A DNA stretch of 64,000 nucleotides from Rhodococcus sp. CH91. Lineage in GTDB: Bacteria; Actinomycetota; Actinomycetes; Mycobacteriales; Mycobacteriaceae. The stretch is from positions 620,001-684,000 of the forward strand of contig NZ_JAKFYR010000001.1 in the NCBI RefSeq assembly GCF_022554085.1. The letters run 5' to 3'. The notes under the pieces are model-generated. The model saw only the letters and a program-made list of their open reading frames with translations, was not told the origin of the DNA and ran no database searches. This document shows positions 43,124 to 50,893 of the stretch, in pieces. The position numbers and the translations under genes were made by a program. The stretch's first letter is position 1; every line of letters starts with the position of its first letter.

Positions 43124-43651
43124 ATGTCCGGACCCCGCGACCTCGACTACTGGTCCTTCGTCGAACTCGCGCAGAAGCGTCTGAACAGCAAGTTCGGCGA
43201 ACATCACCGCAGCGCGACGGAAGTTCTGCTCACCCTCAACCGGGCCTCGGACATCGTCACCTACGACCTCGAATCCTCGGTGCATCGCCCACGCGGCAGG
43301 TCGTGGTCGGCATACCGGCTGATGTTCGTCGTGTGGCTGGCCGGGCCGATCGAGCCGAATGCGGCGGCGCGCCTGACGGGGATGAGCCGCGCTGCCGTGT
43401 CGAATCTGGCGAAGCCGCTGGTCGAAGCGGGAATCCTGGAGAAGACGCCGGTCAGTCACGACGCGCGTTCGGTGCAACTGTCGCTCACCGAGGCGGGGGA
43501 GAAGGAGATCGCGGAGACCTTCCGTGCCCAGAACGAGCGCGAGGAGGCCTGGGTGGACGTGCTCACCCCCACCGAGCAGCAGATTCTCGTGATGCTTCTG
43601 AACAAGCTGATCACCAACCGCAGTCAGTTCGACGTGCGCGGACGCAACTGA
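43124..43651 (+). CDS. MarR-family regulator of the homogentisate operon
   Basis: A 175-residue MarR protein: dimerisation helices first (LVELAQKR-type start, EVLLTLNRASDIVTYDLES), winged HTH IEPNAAARLTGMSRAAVSNL, wing KTPVSHDARSVQLSLTEAG. It lies directly upstream of hmgA in the same direction, with shared half-sites before both genes, so it most likely represses hmgA-fahA until homogentisate or a related ligand is present. Confidence 0.87.
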   Translation: MSGPRDLDYWSFVELAQKRLNSKFGEHHRSATEVLLTLNRASDIVTYDLESSVHRPRGRSWSAYRLMFVVWLAGPIEPNAAARLTGMSRAAVSNLAKPLVEAGILEKTPVSHDARSVQLSLTEAGEKEIAETFRAQNEREEAWVDVLTPTEQQILVMLLNKLITNRSQFDVRGRN

Positions 43652-43674
43652 CGGATCCTCCCGACCGGCTGTGG

Positions 43675-43713
43675 TTGCGCTCACGCCGCCGAGTTGGTTA
43701 ATGTATTTACTAA
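43675..43713 (+). promoter_or_regulatory. hmgA promoter with overlapping MarR-type palindrome
   Basis: TTGCGC (43675-43680) and TTAATG (43698-43703) are 17 bases apart. The -10 region is covered by TTAATGTATTTACTAA (43698-43713), an imperfect palindrome with outer TTA/TAA arms. This geometry suits repression by the adjacent MarR protein. Confidence 0.5.
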
Positions 43714-43762
43714 ATCCGGCGGGCGACCCACCCGCACGCCCGAGATCCGCGAGGAGTCGATC

Positions 43763-44965
43763 ATGGCGTTCTACCGACAGCTCGGTGCCATCCCACCGAA
43801 GCGTCACACCCAGCATCGTGACGAGAACGGCGGCCTGTACTACGAAGAGCTCATGGGCGAGGAGGGCTTCTCGTCCGACTCGGCGCTGCTCTACCACCGG
43901 TACATTCCCTCGGCGATCGTCGACGCGACCGAGTGGGACCTGCCCGATCAGACCACCACGCCGAACCATCCGCTCAAGCCGCGGCACCTGAAGCTGCACG
44001 ACCTGTTCCCCGAATCGATCTGGGACGAAACGGATGTCGTCAACGGCCGCCGTCTGATCCTCGGCAACGCCGACGTCCGGCTCTCGTACGTGGTGTCGAA
44101 GAAGCCGTCTCCGCTGTACCGCAACGTCGTCGGCGACGAAATGGTGTACGTCGAGTCGGGCGCCGCCACCGTCGAGACCGTCTTCGGTCCGCTCGAGGCG
44201 AAGGCCGGCGACTACGTCCTGCTGCCGATGGCGACGACCCACCGCTGGGTCCCGAAGGGCGACGAACCGCTGCGTGCCTACACCATCGAAGCGAACAGCC
44301 ACATCGTTCCGCCGAAGCGGTATCTGTCGAAGTTCGGGCAGTTCCTCGAACACGCACCGTTCTGCGAGCGCGACCTCCACGGTCCGACAGAACTGATGCA
44401 GGTCGAGGAGGAGAACGTCGAGGTGCTGGTCAAGCACCGCACCTCGCACGGCATCGTCGGCACCCGCTACGTGATGCCGCATCACCCCTTCGACGTGGTG
44501 GGCTGGGACGGCTGCCTGTACCCCTACACCTTCTCGATCCACGACTACGAGCCCATCACCGGCCGTGTCCACCAGCCGCCGCCGTCGCATCAGGCGTTCG
44601 AGGGCAACAACTTCGTCATCTGCAACTTCGTGCCCCGCAAGGTGGACTACCACCCGCTCGCCGTTCCGGTGCCGTACTACCACTCGAACGTCGACTCCGA
44701 CGAGGTGATGTTCTACTGCGGTGGAGACTACGAGGCCCGCAAGGGTTCCGGCATCGGCCAGGGCTCGATCTCCGTGCACCCCGGCGGCCATGCGCACGGC
44801 CCGCAACCGGGCGCATACGAGCGCAGCATCGGTGTGGAGTTCTTCGACGAACTCGCCGTCATGGTCGACACCTTCCGTCCGCTCGAACTCGGTGAAGGGG
44901 CGCTCGCCTGCGAGGACGCCTCGTACGCCGCGAGCTGGAACCGCAACGCCGGAGCAGGAAAATGA
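43763..44965 (+). CDS. hmgA: homogentisate 1,2-dioxygenase
   Basis: A 400-residue Fe(II) dioxygenase opening homogentisate to maleylacetoacetate. Iron ligands are seen in YYHSNVDSDE (His and Glu) and in the following HPGGHAHGPQPG (His), in the order and spacing of the family. GAGGAG precedes ATG 43763. It is slightly shorter than mammalian enzymes (about 445), as in other actinobacteria. Its stop overlaps the start of an unknown gene, then fahA follows. Confidence 0.95.
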   Translation: MAFYRQLGAIPPKRHTQHRDENGGLYYEELMGEEGFSSDSALLYHRYIPSAIVDATEWDLPDQTTTPNHPLKPRHLKLHDLFPESIWDETDVVNGRRLILGNADVRLSYVVSKKPSPLYRNVVGDEMVYVESGAATVETVFGPLEAKAGDYVLLPMATTHRWVPKGDEPLRAYTIEANSHIVPPKRYLSKFGQFLEHAPFCERDLHGPTELMQVEEENVEVLVKHRTSHGIVGTRYVMPHHPFDVVGWDGCLYPYTFSIHDYEPITGRVHQPPPSHQAFEGNNFVICNFVPRKVDYHPLAVPVPYYHSNVDSDEVMFYCGGDYEARKGSGIGQGSISVHPGGHAHGPQPGAYERSIGVEFFDELAVMVDTFRPLELGEGALACEDASYAASWNRNAGAGK

Positions 44966-45843
44966 CTTTCGGACCCCTGCTGACAGGACTGTGCGACGAC
45001 GCCGCACTGTTCCCTCCCGGCAACGCCCCGCTGCCGGTCGCGGTCCCCGCTCACGCCGAGCATCGCTCGTCCGCGCACGCACCACTCGTCGGAGCGTTCG
45101 TCTTCCCGGTGGGCCGGCTCGGTGAACTCGAGGACTACCTCGCAGGCCATCCCTATCCCGGTGAGCTGGCTCTGAGCCTGACCGCCCCCACCGGTACCGG
45201 TGCGGTCGCGCCCGCCCTGGAGAAGGTGGCGGCGCTGGAGTCGGTGTCCGTGGTGGCGCTCGAGATCGCCGTTCCTGCGGACCAGTCCGTCGACGAGCTC
45301 TTCGCGGCGCTCGGAGACATCGCAGCGGCGCACCCGGAAGTGGATGTCTTCGTGGAGGTTCCACGTGACGGACGTCGCGCCGAGATCCTCTCCCGGCTGG
45401 CCGGGACGCGCTACGCGGCCAAGTTCCGCACCGGCGGTGTCGTAGCGGACGCCTATCCGGACGAGGCGGAACTCGCTGCGGCCATCACCACGGTCGTCAC
45501 CACCGGGGTTCCGTTCAAGGCGACGGCCGGCCTGCACCACGCGGTACGCAACACCGACCCGAAGACCGGTTTCGAGCAGCACGGGTTCGTCAACGTGCTC
45601 GCCGCGGTGGACGCGGTGCTGGACGGAGCCGATGCCGGTGAGGTGGCCGCCGTGCTGGCCGAACGCGACGGGACCGTGCTCTCCGCGCGTCTCGGCGGAC
45701 TGTCCGACGACCGGGCCACCGAGGTCCGGAGTCGTTTCCTGTCGTACGGCACCTGCAGCATCGCCGAACCGCTCGCCGATCTCGGCGAGCTCGGTCTGGT
45801 GTCCTCGACCGTTCTCCCGATCTCCGAAGGAACGCATTCATGA
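44962..45843 (+). CDS. conserved unknown protein between hmgA and fahA
   Basis: A 293-residue soluble protein starting PLLTGLCDDAALFPPGNAPL. Alternating strand/helix periodicity and conserved-looking islands (KFRTGG, PFKATAGLHHAVR, HGFVNVLAA) suggest a TIM-barrel-like fold with a phosphate- or anion-binding site. It overlaps both hmgA and fahA by 4 bases, so it is made with them. No maleylacetoacetate isomerase gene is present in the operon; this protein occupies its slot. I do not recognise a characterised family. Confidence 0.7.
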   Translation: MTFGPLLTGLCDDAALFPPGNAPLPVAVPAHAEHRSSAHAPLVGAFVFPVGRLGELEDYLAGHPYPGELALSLTAPTGTGAVAPALEKVAALESVSVVALEIAVPADQSVDELFAALGDIAAAHPEVDVFVEVPRDGRRAEILSRLAGTRYAAKFRTGGVVADAYPDEAELAAAITTVVTTGVPFKATAGLHHAVRNTDPKTGFEQHGFVNVLAAVDAVLDGADAGEVAAVLAERDGTVLSARLGGLSDDRATEVRSRFLSYGTCSIAEPLADLGELGLVSSTVLPISEGTHS

Positions 45844-47024
45844 CCACCATCGCCATTCCGGAGGGCTCGCTCTTCGGCATCGACAATCTCCCGTACGGCA
45901 TCTTCTCCACCTCCGGGACCGAACCGCGCGTCGGTGTCCGGGTAGGGGATTCGGTTCTCGACCTGAGCCGTGTCTTCGAGGACGACGTCGTGTTCGCCGA
46001 ACCGTCCCTCAACGCCTTCATGGCGCAGGGCCGTGCCCGGTGGGACGAGGTGCGCGCTGCGATCAAGGAGATCGTGAGCGGTGACGTCGCCGACGACGCC
46101 GTCTTCGCCGTGTCCGACGTGACGATGCACCTGCCGATCGAGGTGGCCGACTACGTCGACTTCTACGCCTCGGAGAACCACGCCTCCAATCTCGGCCGGT
46201 TGTTCCGTCCGCAGAACCCCGACCCGCTGATGCCGAACTGGAAGCACCTGCCCGTCGGTTACCACGGCCGCTCGAGCACGGTGGTGACCTCGGGCGTCGA
46301 CATCGTGCGTCCCTGCGGTCAGCGCAAGGGACCGAACGACCCGGCGCCGGTCTTCGGGCCGTCGATCCGCCTCGACATCGAAGCCGAGATGGGCTTCATC
46401 GTCGGTGTCGGTTCCCCCATGGGCTCGCAGATCCGTCCCGACGAGTTCGCCGACCACTGCTTCGGTGCCGTGATCCTCAACGACTGGTCGGCTCGCGACA
46501 TCCAGGCGTGGGAGTACGTGCCGCTCGGACCGAACCTCGGAAAGTCCTTCGCGACGTCGATCTCCCCGTGGGTCGTGCCGCTCGCGGCACTCGAGGCCGC
46601 ACGTATCGACACGCCGGTCCAGGATCCCGAGCCGCTGCCCTACCTGCAGGGAAGTGAGAAGTGGGGTCTGGACATCGATCTCGAGGTCGAGTGGAACGGG
46701 CACGTCGTCTCGCGTCCGCCGTATGCGCAGATGTACTGGTCACCCGCACAGATGCTGGCCCACACCTCGGTCAACGGGGCCGCGACCCGCACAGGCGATC
46801 TGTTCGGCTCCGGCACCATCTCGGGTCCGGAGAAGGACCAGCGCGGTGCATTCATCGAACTGACCTGGGGCGGTAAGGAACCCGTGCAGGTCGGTGACGA
46901 GACGCGGACCTTCCTCGAGGACGGCGACGAGATCGCCATCTCGGCGACCGCGCCGGGTCCGAACGGCACCCGCATCGGGTTCGGTGAGGTTCGTACCCGC
47001 ATTCTTCCCGCAACCGGGGAATAA
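45840..47024 (+). CDS. fahA: fumarylacetoacetase
   Basis: A 394-residue hydrolase cleaving fumarylacetoacetate to fumarate and acetoacetate, the last step of tyrosine catabolism. Metal-site residues are visible: Asp in DYVDFYASENHASNLG, Glu in DIEAEMGF and Asp in LNDWSARDIQAWEY; catalytic His lies in ENHASN. The N-terminal SH3-like domain (GIFSTSGTEPRVGVRVGD) is present. It is coupled to the unknown gene upstream. Confidence 0.95.
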   Translation: MTTIAIPEGSLFGIDNLPYGIFSTSGTEPRVGVRVGDSVLDLSRVFEDDVVFAEPSLNAFMAQGRARWDEVRAAIKEIVSGDVADDAVFAVSDVTMHLPIEVADYVDFYASENHASNLGRLFRPQNPDPLMPNWKHLPVGYHGRSSTVVTSGVDIVRPCGQRKGPNDPAPVFGPSIRLDIEAEMGFIVGVGSPMGSQIRPDEFADHCFGAVILNDWSARDIQAWEYVPLGPNLGKSFATSISPWVVPLAALEAARIDTPVQDPEPLPYLQGSEKWGLDIDLEVEWNGHVVSRPPYAQMYWSPAQMLAHTSVNGAATRTGDLFGSGTISGPEKDQRGAFIELTWGGKEPVQVGDETRTFLEDGDEIAISATAPGPNGTRIGFGEVRTRILPATGE

Positions 47025-47078
47025 AGAGGTCCGCGCGACAACCGGAGCGCCATCGGCTCGACCGTCGGACCGTCGGCC

Positions 47079-47109
47079 GGTGCCCGGAACCCACGAGGTT
47101 CCGGGCACC
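47079..47109. terminator. bidirectional terminator after fahA
   Basis: GGTGCCCGGAACC and GGTTCCGGGCACC form a perfect 13-bp stem with a five-base loop, between the convergent fahA and XRE genes. Confidence 0.85.
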
Positions 47110-47124
47110 GCTGCGTCGTCCGGC

Positions 47125-47343
47125 TCAGTCCACCGAAAGTATGTCTCCCACCGAGCAATCGAGCACCCGGCACAGGGCGGTGAGGGTGGAGAACCGGATC
47201 GCGCGGGCACGCCCGTTCTTGAGCACGGACAGGTTCACGACGCTCACGCCGACCCTGTCGGCGAGTTCCGTCAGCGTCATACCCCGATCGGCGAGCAGTT
47301 CGTCGAGGTGACACCGCACGGCATGTTCGGTTTCCGGAGGCAT
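47125..47343 (-). CDS. small XRE-family HTH regulator
   Basis: A 72-residue HTH protein: MTLTELADRVGVSVVNLSVLK is the helix-turn-helix, followed by STLTALCRVLDCSVGDILSVD, the standard YozG-like layout. ATG 47343 overlaps the TGA of the DUF2975 gene, so the two are coupled. This DUF2975/XRE pairing is common in Gram-positive bacteria. It probably binds the palindrome at 48040-48078 and autoregulates. Confidence 0.88.
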   Translation of the reverse strand: MPPETEHAVRCHLDELLADRGMTLTELADRVGVSVVNLSVLKNGRARAIRFSTLTALCRVLDCSVGDILSVD

Positions 47344-48014
47344 CAGACGAGGCCCTCGTTGTCTCGTGCCATGCGGTTGCCGATCCGCAGCACCACACCC
47401 ACTGCCGAGAGCACCATGCAGAAGACGTAGGCGTACCAGAACTCCGGTCCCAGCGGCGCATTCTCGAGCGCGTAGTTCATCCCCACGTCCCGGATCAACA
47501 TGTTGGTGCCCAGGGTGCGAGGGATCGTCGGGACGATGATGGTCGCGATCGCCACGATCGATGCGATCCACACCAGCCGGATGACGCCGCGATCGAACAG
47601 GCGGCCTCGAACGAACCGCACCACGATCCAGCTCAGCAAGCCCAGTGCGGCCAGGTAGCCGAGGGTCTGCAGCGCTTCGGCGGAGCGGAGGAATCCGACG
47701 GTGACCGGCGAGAGGGCCTCGGTGGGAACCTCGACGAGGGTGGTCGAGGCGGTCCCGAGCCCCGTGCCGTTCGGTGTCGTCAGTATCGGCGGCGCAGCCT
47801 CGTCGAACTCGACACGTGCGGAGACCATGCCGTCCCCGAGGGATCGGGCGAGTCCGCCGATGTAGGTTACGAGCACGATCAGCGAGGTCAGCGCGAAGAC
47901 CGACAGGGACGCCCACAGGTCTGTGCGGTCCTTCTTCGACGTCTCGGTGGGGGAGAGCGTGTCGGGTTCGTCCCCCGGGCCCTGGGCGCGGTCGGTGTCA
48001 TGGGTGGAATTCAC
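47343..48014 (-). CDS. DUF2975-family membrane protein
   Basis: A 223-residue protein with four predicted helices: SLSVFALTSLIVLVTYIGG, YLAALGLLSWIVVRFV, LVWIASIVAIATIIVPTI and FWYAYVFCMVLSAVGVVL, and a polar N-terminal 30 residues. The helix order and the XRE gene directly downstream match DUF2975 pairs. The start is GTG 48014 with GGAGACGACC upstream. Molecular role unknown. Confidence 0.8.
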   Translation of the reverse strand: MNSTHDTDRAQGPGDEPDTLSPTETSKKDRTDLWASLSVFALTSLIVLVTYIGGLARSLGDGMVSARVEFDEAAPPILTTPNGTGLGTASTTLVEVPTEALSPVTVGFLRSAEALQTLGYLAALGLLSWIVVRFVRGRLFDRGVIRLVWIASIVAIATIIVPTIPRTLGTNMLIRDVGMNYALENAPLGPEFWYAYVFCMVLSAVGVVLRIGNRMARDNEGLV

Positions 48015-48039
48015 GGTCGTCTCCGAACTCGCCGGCAGC

Positions 48040-48078
48040 GGTATAACGATTGTCGATATTATCGATAATCGTTATACC
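48040..48078. promoter_or_regulatory. 39-base nested palindrome upstream of the DUF2975-XRE operon
   Basis: GGTATAACGATT (48040-48051) and AATCGTTATACC (48067-48078) are perfect inverted arms; inside them TCGATA and TATCGA form a second inverted repeat around a single T. AT-rich against a very GC-rich background and 26 bases before the start of DUF2975, it contains TATAAC/TATCGATAAT elements usable as -10 boxes and is the likely XRE operator. Confidence 0.75.
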
Positions 48079-48131
48079 CATCGACAAGCGATATGTCCAG
48101 AGGAATCGTGACCGAGGGTCCTCGTGTCGAT

Positions 48132-48872
48132 CTAGCGAACCAGAACGTCGTCGCCCACGGAGATGCACCCCGGAGTCAGCACCGTCGCGTACACCCCGAT
48201 GCAGGGCGCCGGCTTGCCGTCGGATCCGCTCGGCACCTGGTGGACGGCGGTGATGCCGCGCAGCATCTCGCGCCGGGCAGGAACCTCCTGATGGGTGAGC
48301 GTCACCATCACGCAGCGCGCGGTGGGCTTGTCGGGGCCGAGCACGGCCGAGCCCGCAGCGATGTGCCCACCGATCCACTCGTCCTCGACGAAACCCGGTG
48401 AACCGGGAGTGTCGACGACGATCTGCGGACGGAAGCGGCGCACCGCGATCTCGGCGGACTCTCCGGTTCCGAGAGCGTCGACGGCGGAAACCGACACCAG
48501 ATGCACCGGTGCCTCGTCATAGGTCCGGGGGCGCGCCTCGAGCCGGACGTCTCGGTGCACGACCTGCGACAGCATGCCGTGCACATCCGCGTCGTCACCG
48601 CGGATCACGGTTCCGTCGGGCAGGACGAGTTCGAGTGCGGCCGGGTCGCGGGGATCGTTGTCGTCGAGAAGTCTTGCGCTGCAGGACAGCAGATCTCCGT
48701 ATCGACGGAAGCGCTTCGCGCTCGCCACATTCCCGGAGTCGGCGTCGAGAACCGCCCAGACGTGATCGCCGAGCAGTCCGTCCGGCTCGATCGTCGCGGT
48801 CCGGACGCGCTCGCCCCCGAACGACTTCACCGGATAACGCCACAACTGATCGATACGCACGGAATGCAGCAT
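48132..48872 (-). CDS. MOSC-domain protein
   Basis: A 246-residue protein: an N-terminal MOSC beta-barrel (RIDQLWRYPVKSFGGERV, GDHVWAVLDADSGNVASAKR) and a MOSC domain with the conserved Cys in ARCVMVTLTHQ. Such proteins bind a molybdenum cofactor or carry sulfur to it and often reduce N-hydroxylated compounds. ATG 48872 gives the expected start; the frame continues upstream antisense to the LLM gene without coding meaning. Confidence 0.85.
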   Translation of the reverse strand: MLHSVRIDQLWRYPVKSFGGERVRTATIEPDGLLGDHVWAVLDADSGNVASAKRFRRYGDLLSCSARLLDDNDPRDPAALELVLPDGTVIRGDDADVHGMLSQVVHRDVRLEARPRTYDEAPVHLVSVSAVDALGTGESAEIAVRRFRPQIVVDTPGSPGFVEDEWIGGHIAAGSAVLGPDKPTARCVMVTLTHQEVPARREMLRGITAVHQVPSGSDGKPAPCIGVYATVLTPGCISVGDDVLVR

Positions 48873-48968
48873 ACGGGCGCTGACCGTGGAGTGGACGTGC
48901 CCCGAAACGGAGCGCCCGGGGAGGCCTGTCGGGTACGGCGTGACGCACTCTGTGGCTAGGGTGTCGAT

Positions 48969-49955
48969 ATGACGGAGAACACGACACGACGGTGGGGTCT
49001 GACCGTTCCTCTCGACGGCATTCCCCTGCCCGACCAGCGGCGCATCATCGAGGAACTGCCCGATCTCGGGTACACGGACGTGTGGTCCTCGGAGGCGGGC
49101 GCCGGCGACGCGTTCACTCCGCTGGCCCTCGCGAGCGTGTGGGCGCCCTCGCTCCGGCTGGGCACGGCCATCGTCCCCGTCTACACCCGTGGGCCGGCCA
49201 CGCTGGCGATGTCGGCGGCGAGCCTGGCCTCCGCGGCACCCGGGCGTTTCGTCCTCGGTGTGGGTACGTCGTCCGACGTCATCGTGGAGAAATGGAACGG
49301 CATCCCCTTCGACGAACCGTTCAAGCGTGCTCGCGACACCCTGCGCTTCCTGCGCGCGGCCCTGGCCGGTGAGAAGGTTTCCGAGAAGTACGACACCTTC
49401 GCCGTCGACGGTTTCCGTCCGGGCCTCGTGGCCGAACCGGCGCCGCCGGTGCTGCTGGCCGCCCTGCGCCCGGGCATGTTGCGACTCGCGGGCCGCGAAG
49501 CCGACGGTGCCATCATCAACTGGCTCTCGGCAGACGACGTCCGCACCGTCGCGCCGTACGTGCACGAGGGAGGCGAGGGCAAGGAGATCGTCGCCCGGGT
49601 GTTCGTACTGCCCGGATTCGATACCGACACCGCCCGCGCGATCGGACGCCGCATGATCGCCGCGTACATGAACGTTCCCGTCTACCGGGCGTTCCACGAA
49701 TTTCTCGGCCGCTCCGAGGATTTCGCGGGAATGTGGAAGCTGTGGGCGGAGGGCGACCGCAAGGGCGCACTCGATGCGATCCCGGACCATGTCGTGGACG
49801 CTCTCGTGATCCACGGCCCGCCCGAGGCGTGCCGTGAGCACGTGGAGCGTTACATGGAGGCAGGTGTGACCACCCCTGCGATCGCTCTCGTACCCGCCGG
49901 CGATCCCCTTCCCATGATCCGGGCACTCGCGCCGCAGAACTCGGGCGGAGCGTAG
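48969..49955 (+). CDS. LLM-class (F420-type) oxidoreductase
   Basis: A 328-residue luciferase-like TIM-barrel protein: RRWGLTVPLDGIPLPDQRRI start, TDVWSSEAGAGDAFTPLALA, LRLGTAIVPVYTRGPATLAM, RFVLGVGTSS. This layout is typical of mycobacterial/rhodococcal F420-dependent members, which reduce or oxidise small substrates by hydride transfer. Cofactor choice between F420 and FMN cannot be proved from sequence. Confidence 0.85.
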   Translation: MTENTTRRWGLTVPLDGIPLPDQRRIIEELPDLGYTDVWSSEAGAGDAFTPLALASVWAPSLRLGTAIVPVYTRGPATLAMSAASLASAAPGRFVLGVGTSSDVIVEKWNGIPFDEPFKRARDTLRFLRAALAGEKVSEKYDTFAVDGFRPGLVAEPAPPVLLAALRPGMLRLAGREADGAIINWLSADDVRTVAPYVHEGGEGKEIVARVFVLPGFDTDTARAIGRRMIAAYMNVPVYRAFHEFLGRSEDFAGMWKLWAEGDRKGALDAIPDHVVDALVIHGPPEACREHVERYMEAGVTTPAIALVPAGDPLPMIRALAPQNSGGA

Positions 49956-50021
49956 CCCGCAGGAGCCGCTGGTGCTGTGAGTGCTGCCCGGAGGGCTTGC
50001 CGGTGGTGTAGGAAAGGGGGC

Positions 50022-50837
50022 GTGACGGATCGCTCTGTGGACGGCCCCGACGCCGTCGGACCCACGCCCCCGCCCGTGCTCATCGCTGTCGACGAGGCCA
50101 GTGGCATCGGTGTGCTCACGCTCGACCGCCCGGCGCAGCGGAACCCGCTGTCCGTGCACGCGATGCGGGAGGTGATCGCCGGACTGACGGCACTGTCCGC
50201 GAACACGAAGGTGATCGTGGTCCGCGCGGAGGGCCCGGTGTTCTCGGCCGGGCACGATCTGCGCGAGATGATCGGACGCACCCTCGACGAGGAGCGCGCG
50301 ATCTTCGAGACCTGCAACGAGATGATGCGGACGGTGCAGTCGATTCCGCAGCCGGTGATCGCGTCGGTGCAGGGCACGGCGCTCGCGGCGGGATGCCAGC
50401 TCGTCGCATCGTGCGATCTCGCCGTCGCGGCCACGGACGCGAGGTTCGGCACGCCCGGTGTGCGCATCGGGCTGTTCTGCTCGACGCCGATGGTGGCGGT
50501 CAGTCGCGCCATCGGACGCAAACGTGCCCTGCAGATGCTGCTCACCGGCGAGACGATCGACGCGCAGACCGCCGCGGACTGGGGTCTGGTGAACTACGTC
50601 GTCGAACCGGAGGCGCTCGAGACCGCGACCACCGAGCTCGCTCTGACGATCGCGGGCGCCTCGCCTGCGACGCTGCGCATCGGCAAGGAAGCCTTCTACC
50701 GCCAGATCGATCTGCCTCAGGAGACCGCGTACGCGGCGATGGCGGAGACGATGGCATCGAACGCGATGATCGAGGACGCCCAGGAGGGGATGTCGGCGTT
50801 CGTCGAGAAGCGCGCGCCGGTCTGGCGAGGTCGCTGA
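50022..50837 (+). CDS. enoyl-CoA hydratase/isomerase (ECHDC3-like)
   Basis: A 271-residue crotonase: VLTLDRPAQRNPLSVHAM, oxyanion-hole FSAGHDLREM, QGTALAAGCQLVASCDLAV. The GHDLREM loop and Cys-rich QGTALAAGCQL are typical of the ECHDC3-like group; the second catalytic Glu position (canonical GxxxE) appears replaced within GVRIGLFCSTP, so hydratase activity is uncertain. GGAAAGGGGGC before GTG 50022. Followed by acyl-CoA ligase and dehydrogenase genes. Confidence 0.85.
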   Translation: MTDRSVDGPDAVGPTPPPVLIAVDEASGIGVLTLDRPAQRNPLSVHAMREVIAGLTALSANTKVIVVRAEGPVFSAGHDLREMIGRTLDEERAIFETCNEMMRTVQSIPQPVIASVQGTALAAGCQLVASCDLAVAATDARFGTPGVRIGLFCSTPMVAVSRAIGRKRALQMLLTGETIDAQTAADWGLVNYVVEPEALETATTELALTIAGASPATLRIGKEAFYRQIDLPQETAYAAMAETMASNAMIEDAQEGMSAFVEKRAPVWRGR

Positions 50838-50856
50838 GCTTATCGATCGCTAGGTC

Positions 50857-50884
50857 TGGACTATTTGCTTGGACGTCCTATAAC
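50857..50884 (+). promoter_or_regulatory. promoter for the acyl-CoA ligase gene, near-leaderless
   Basis: TGGACT (50857-50862) and TATAAC (50879-50884) with a 16-base spacer place the transcript start within a few bases of ATG 50894, and no RBS is visible. This fits leaderless or near-leaderless translation, common in actinobacteria. Confidence 0.4.
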
Positions 50885-50893
50885 GTTCGCTGC

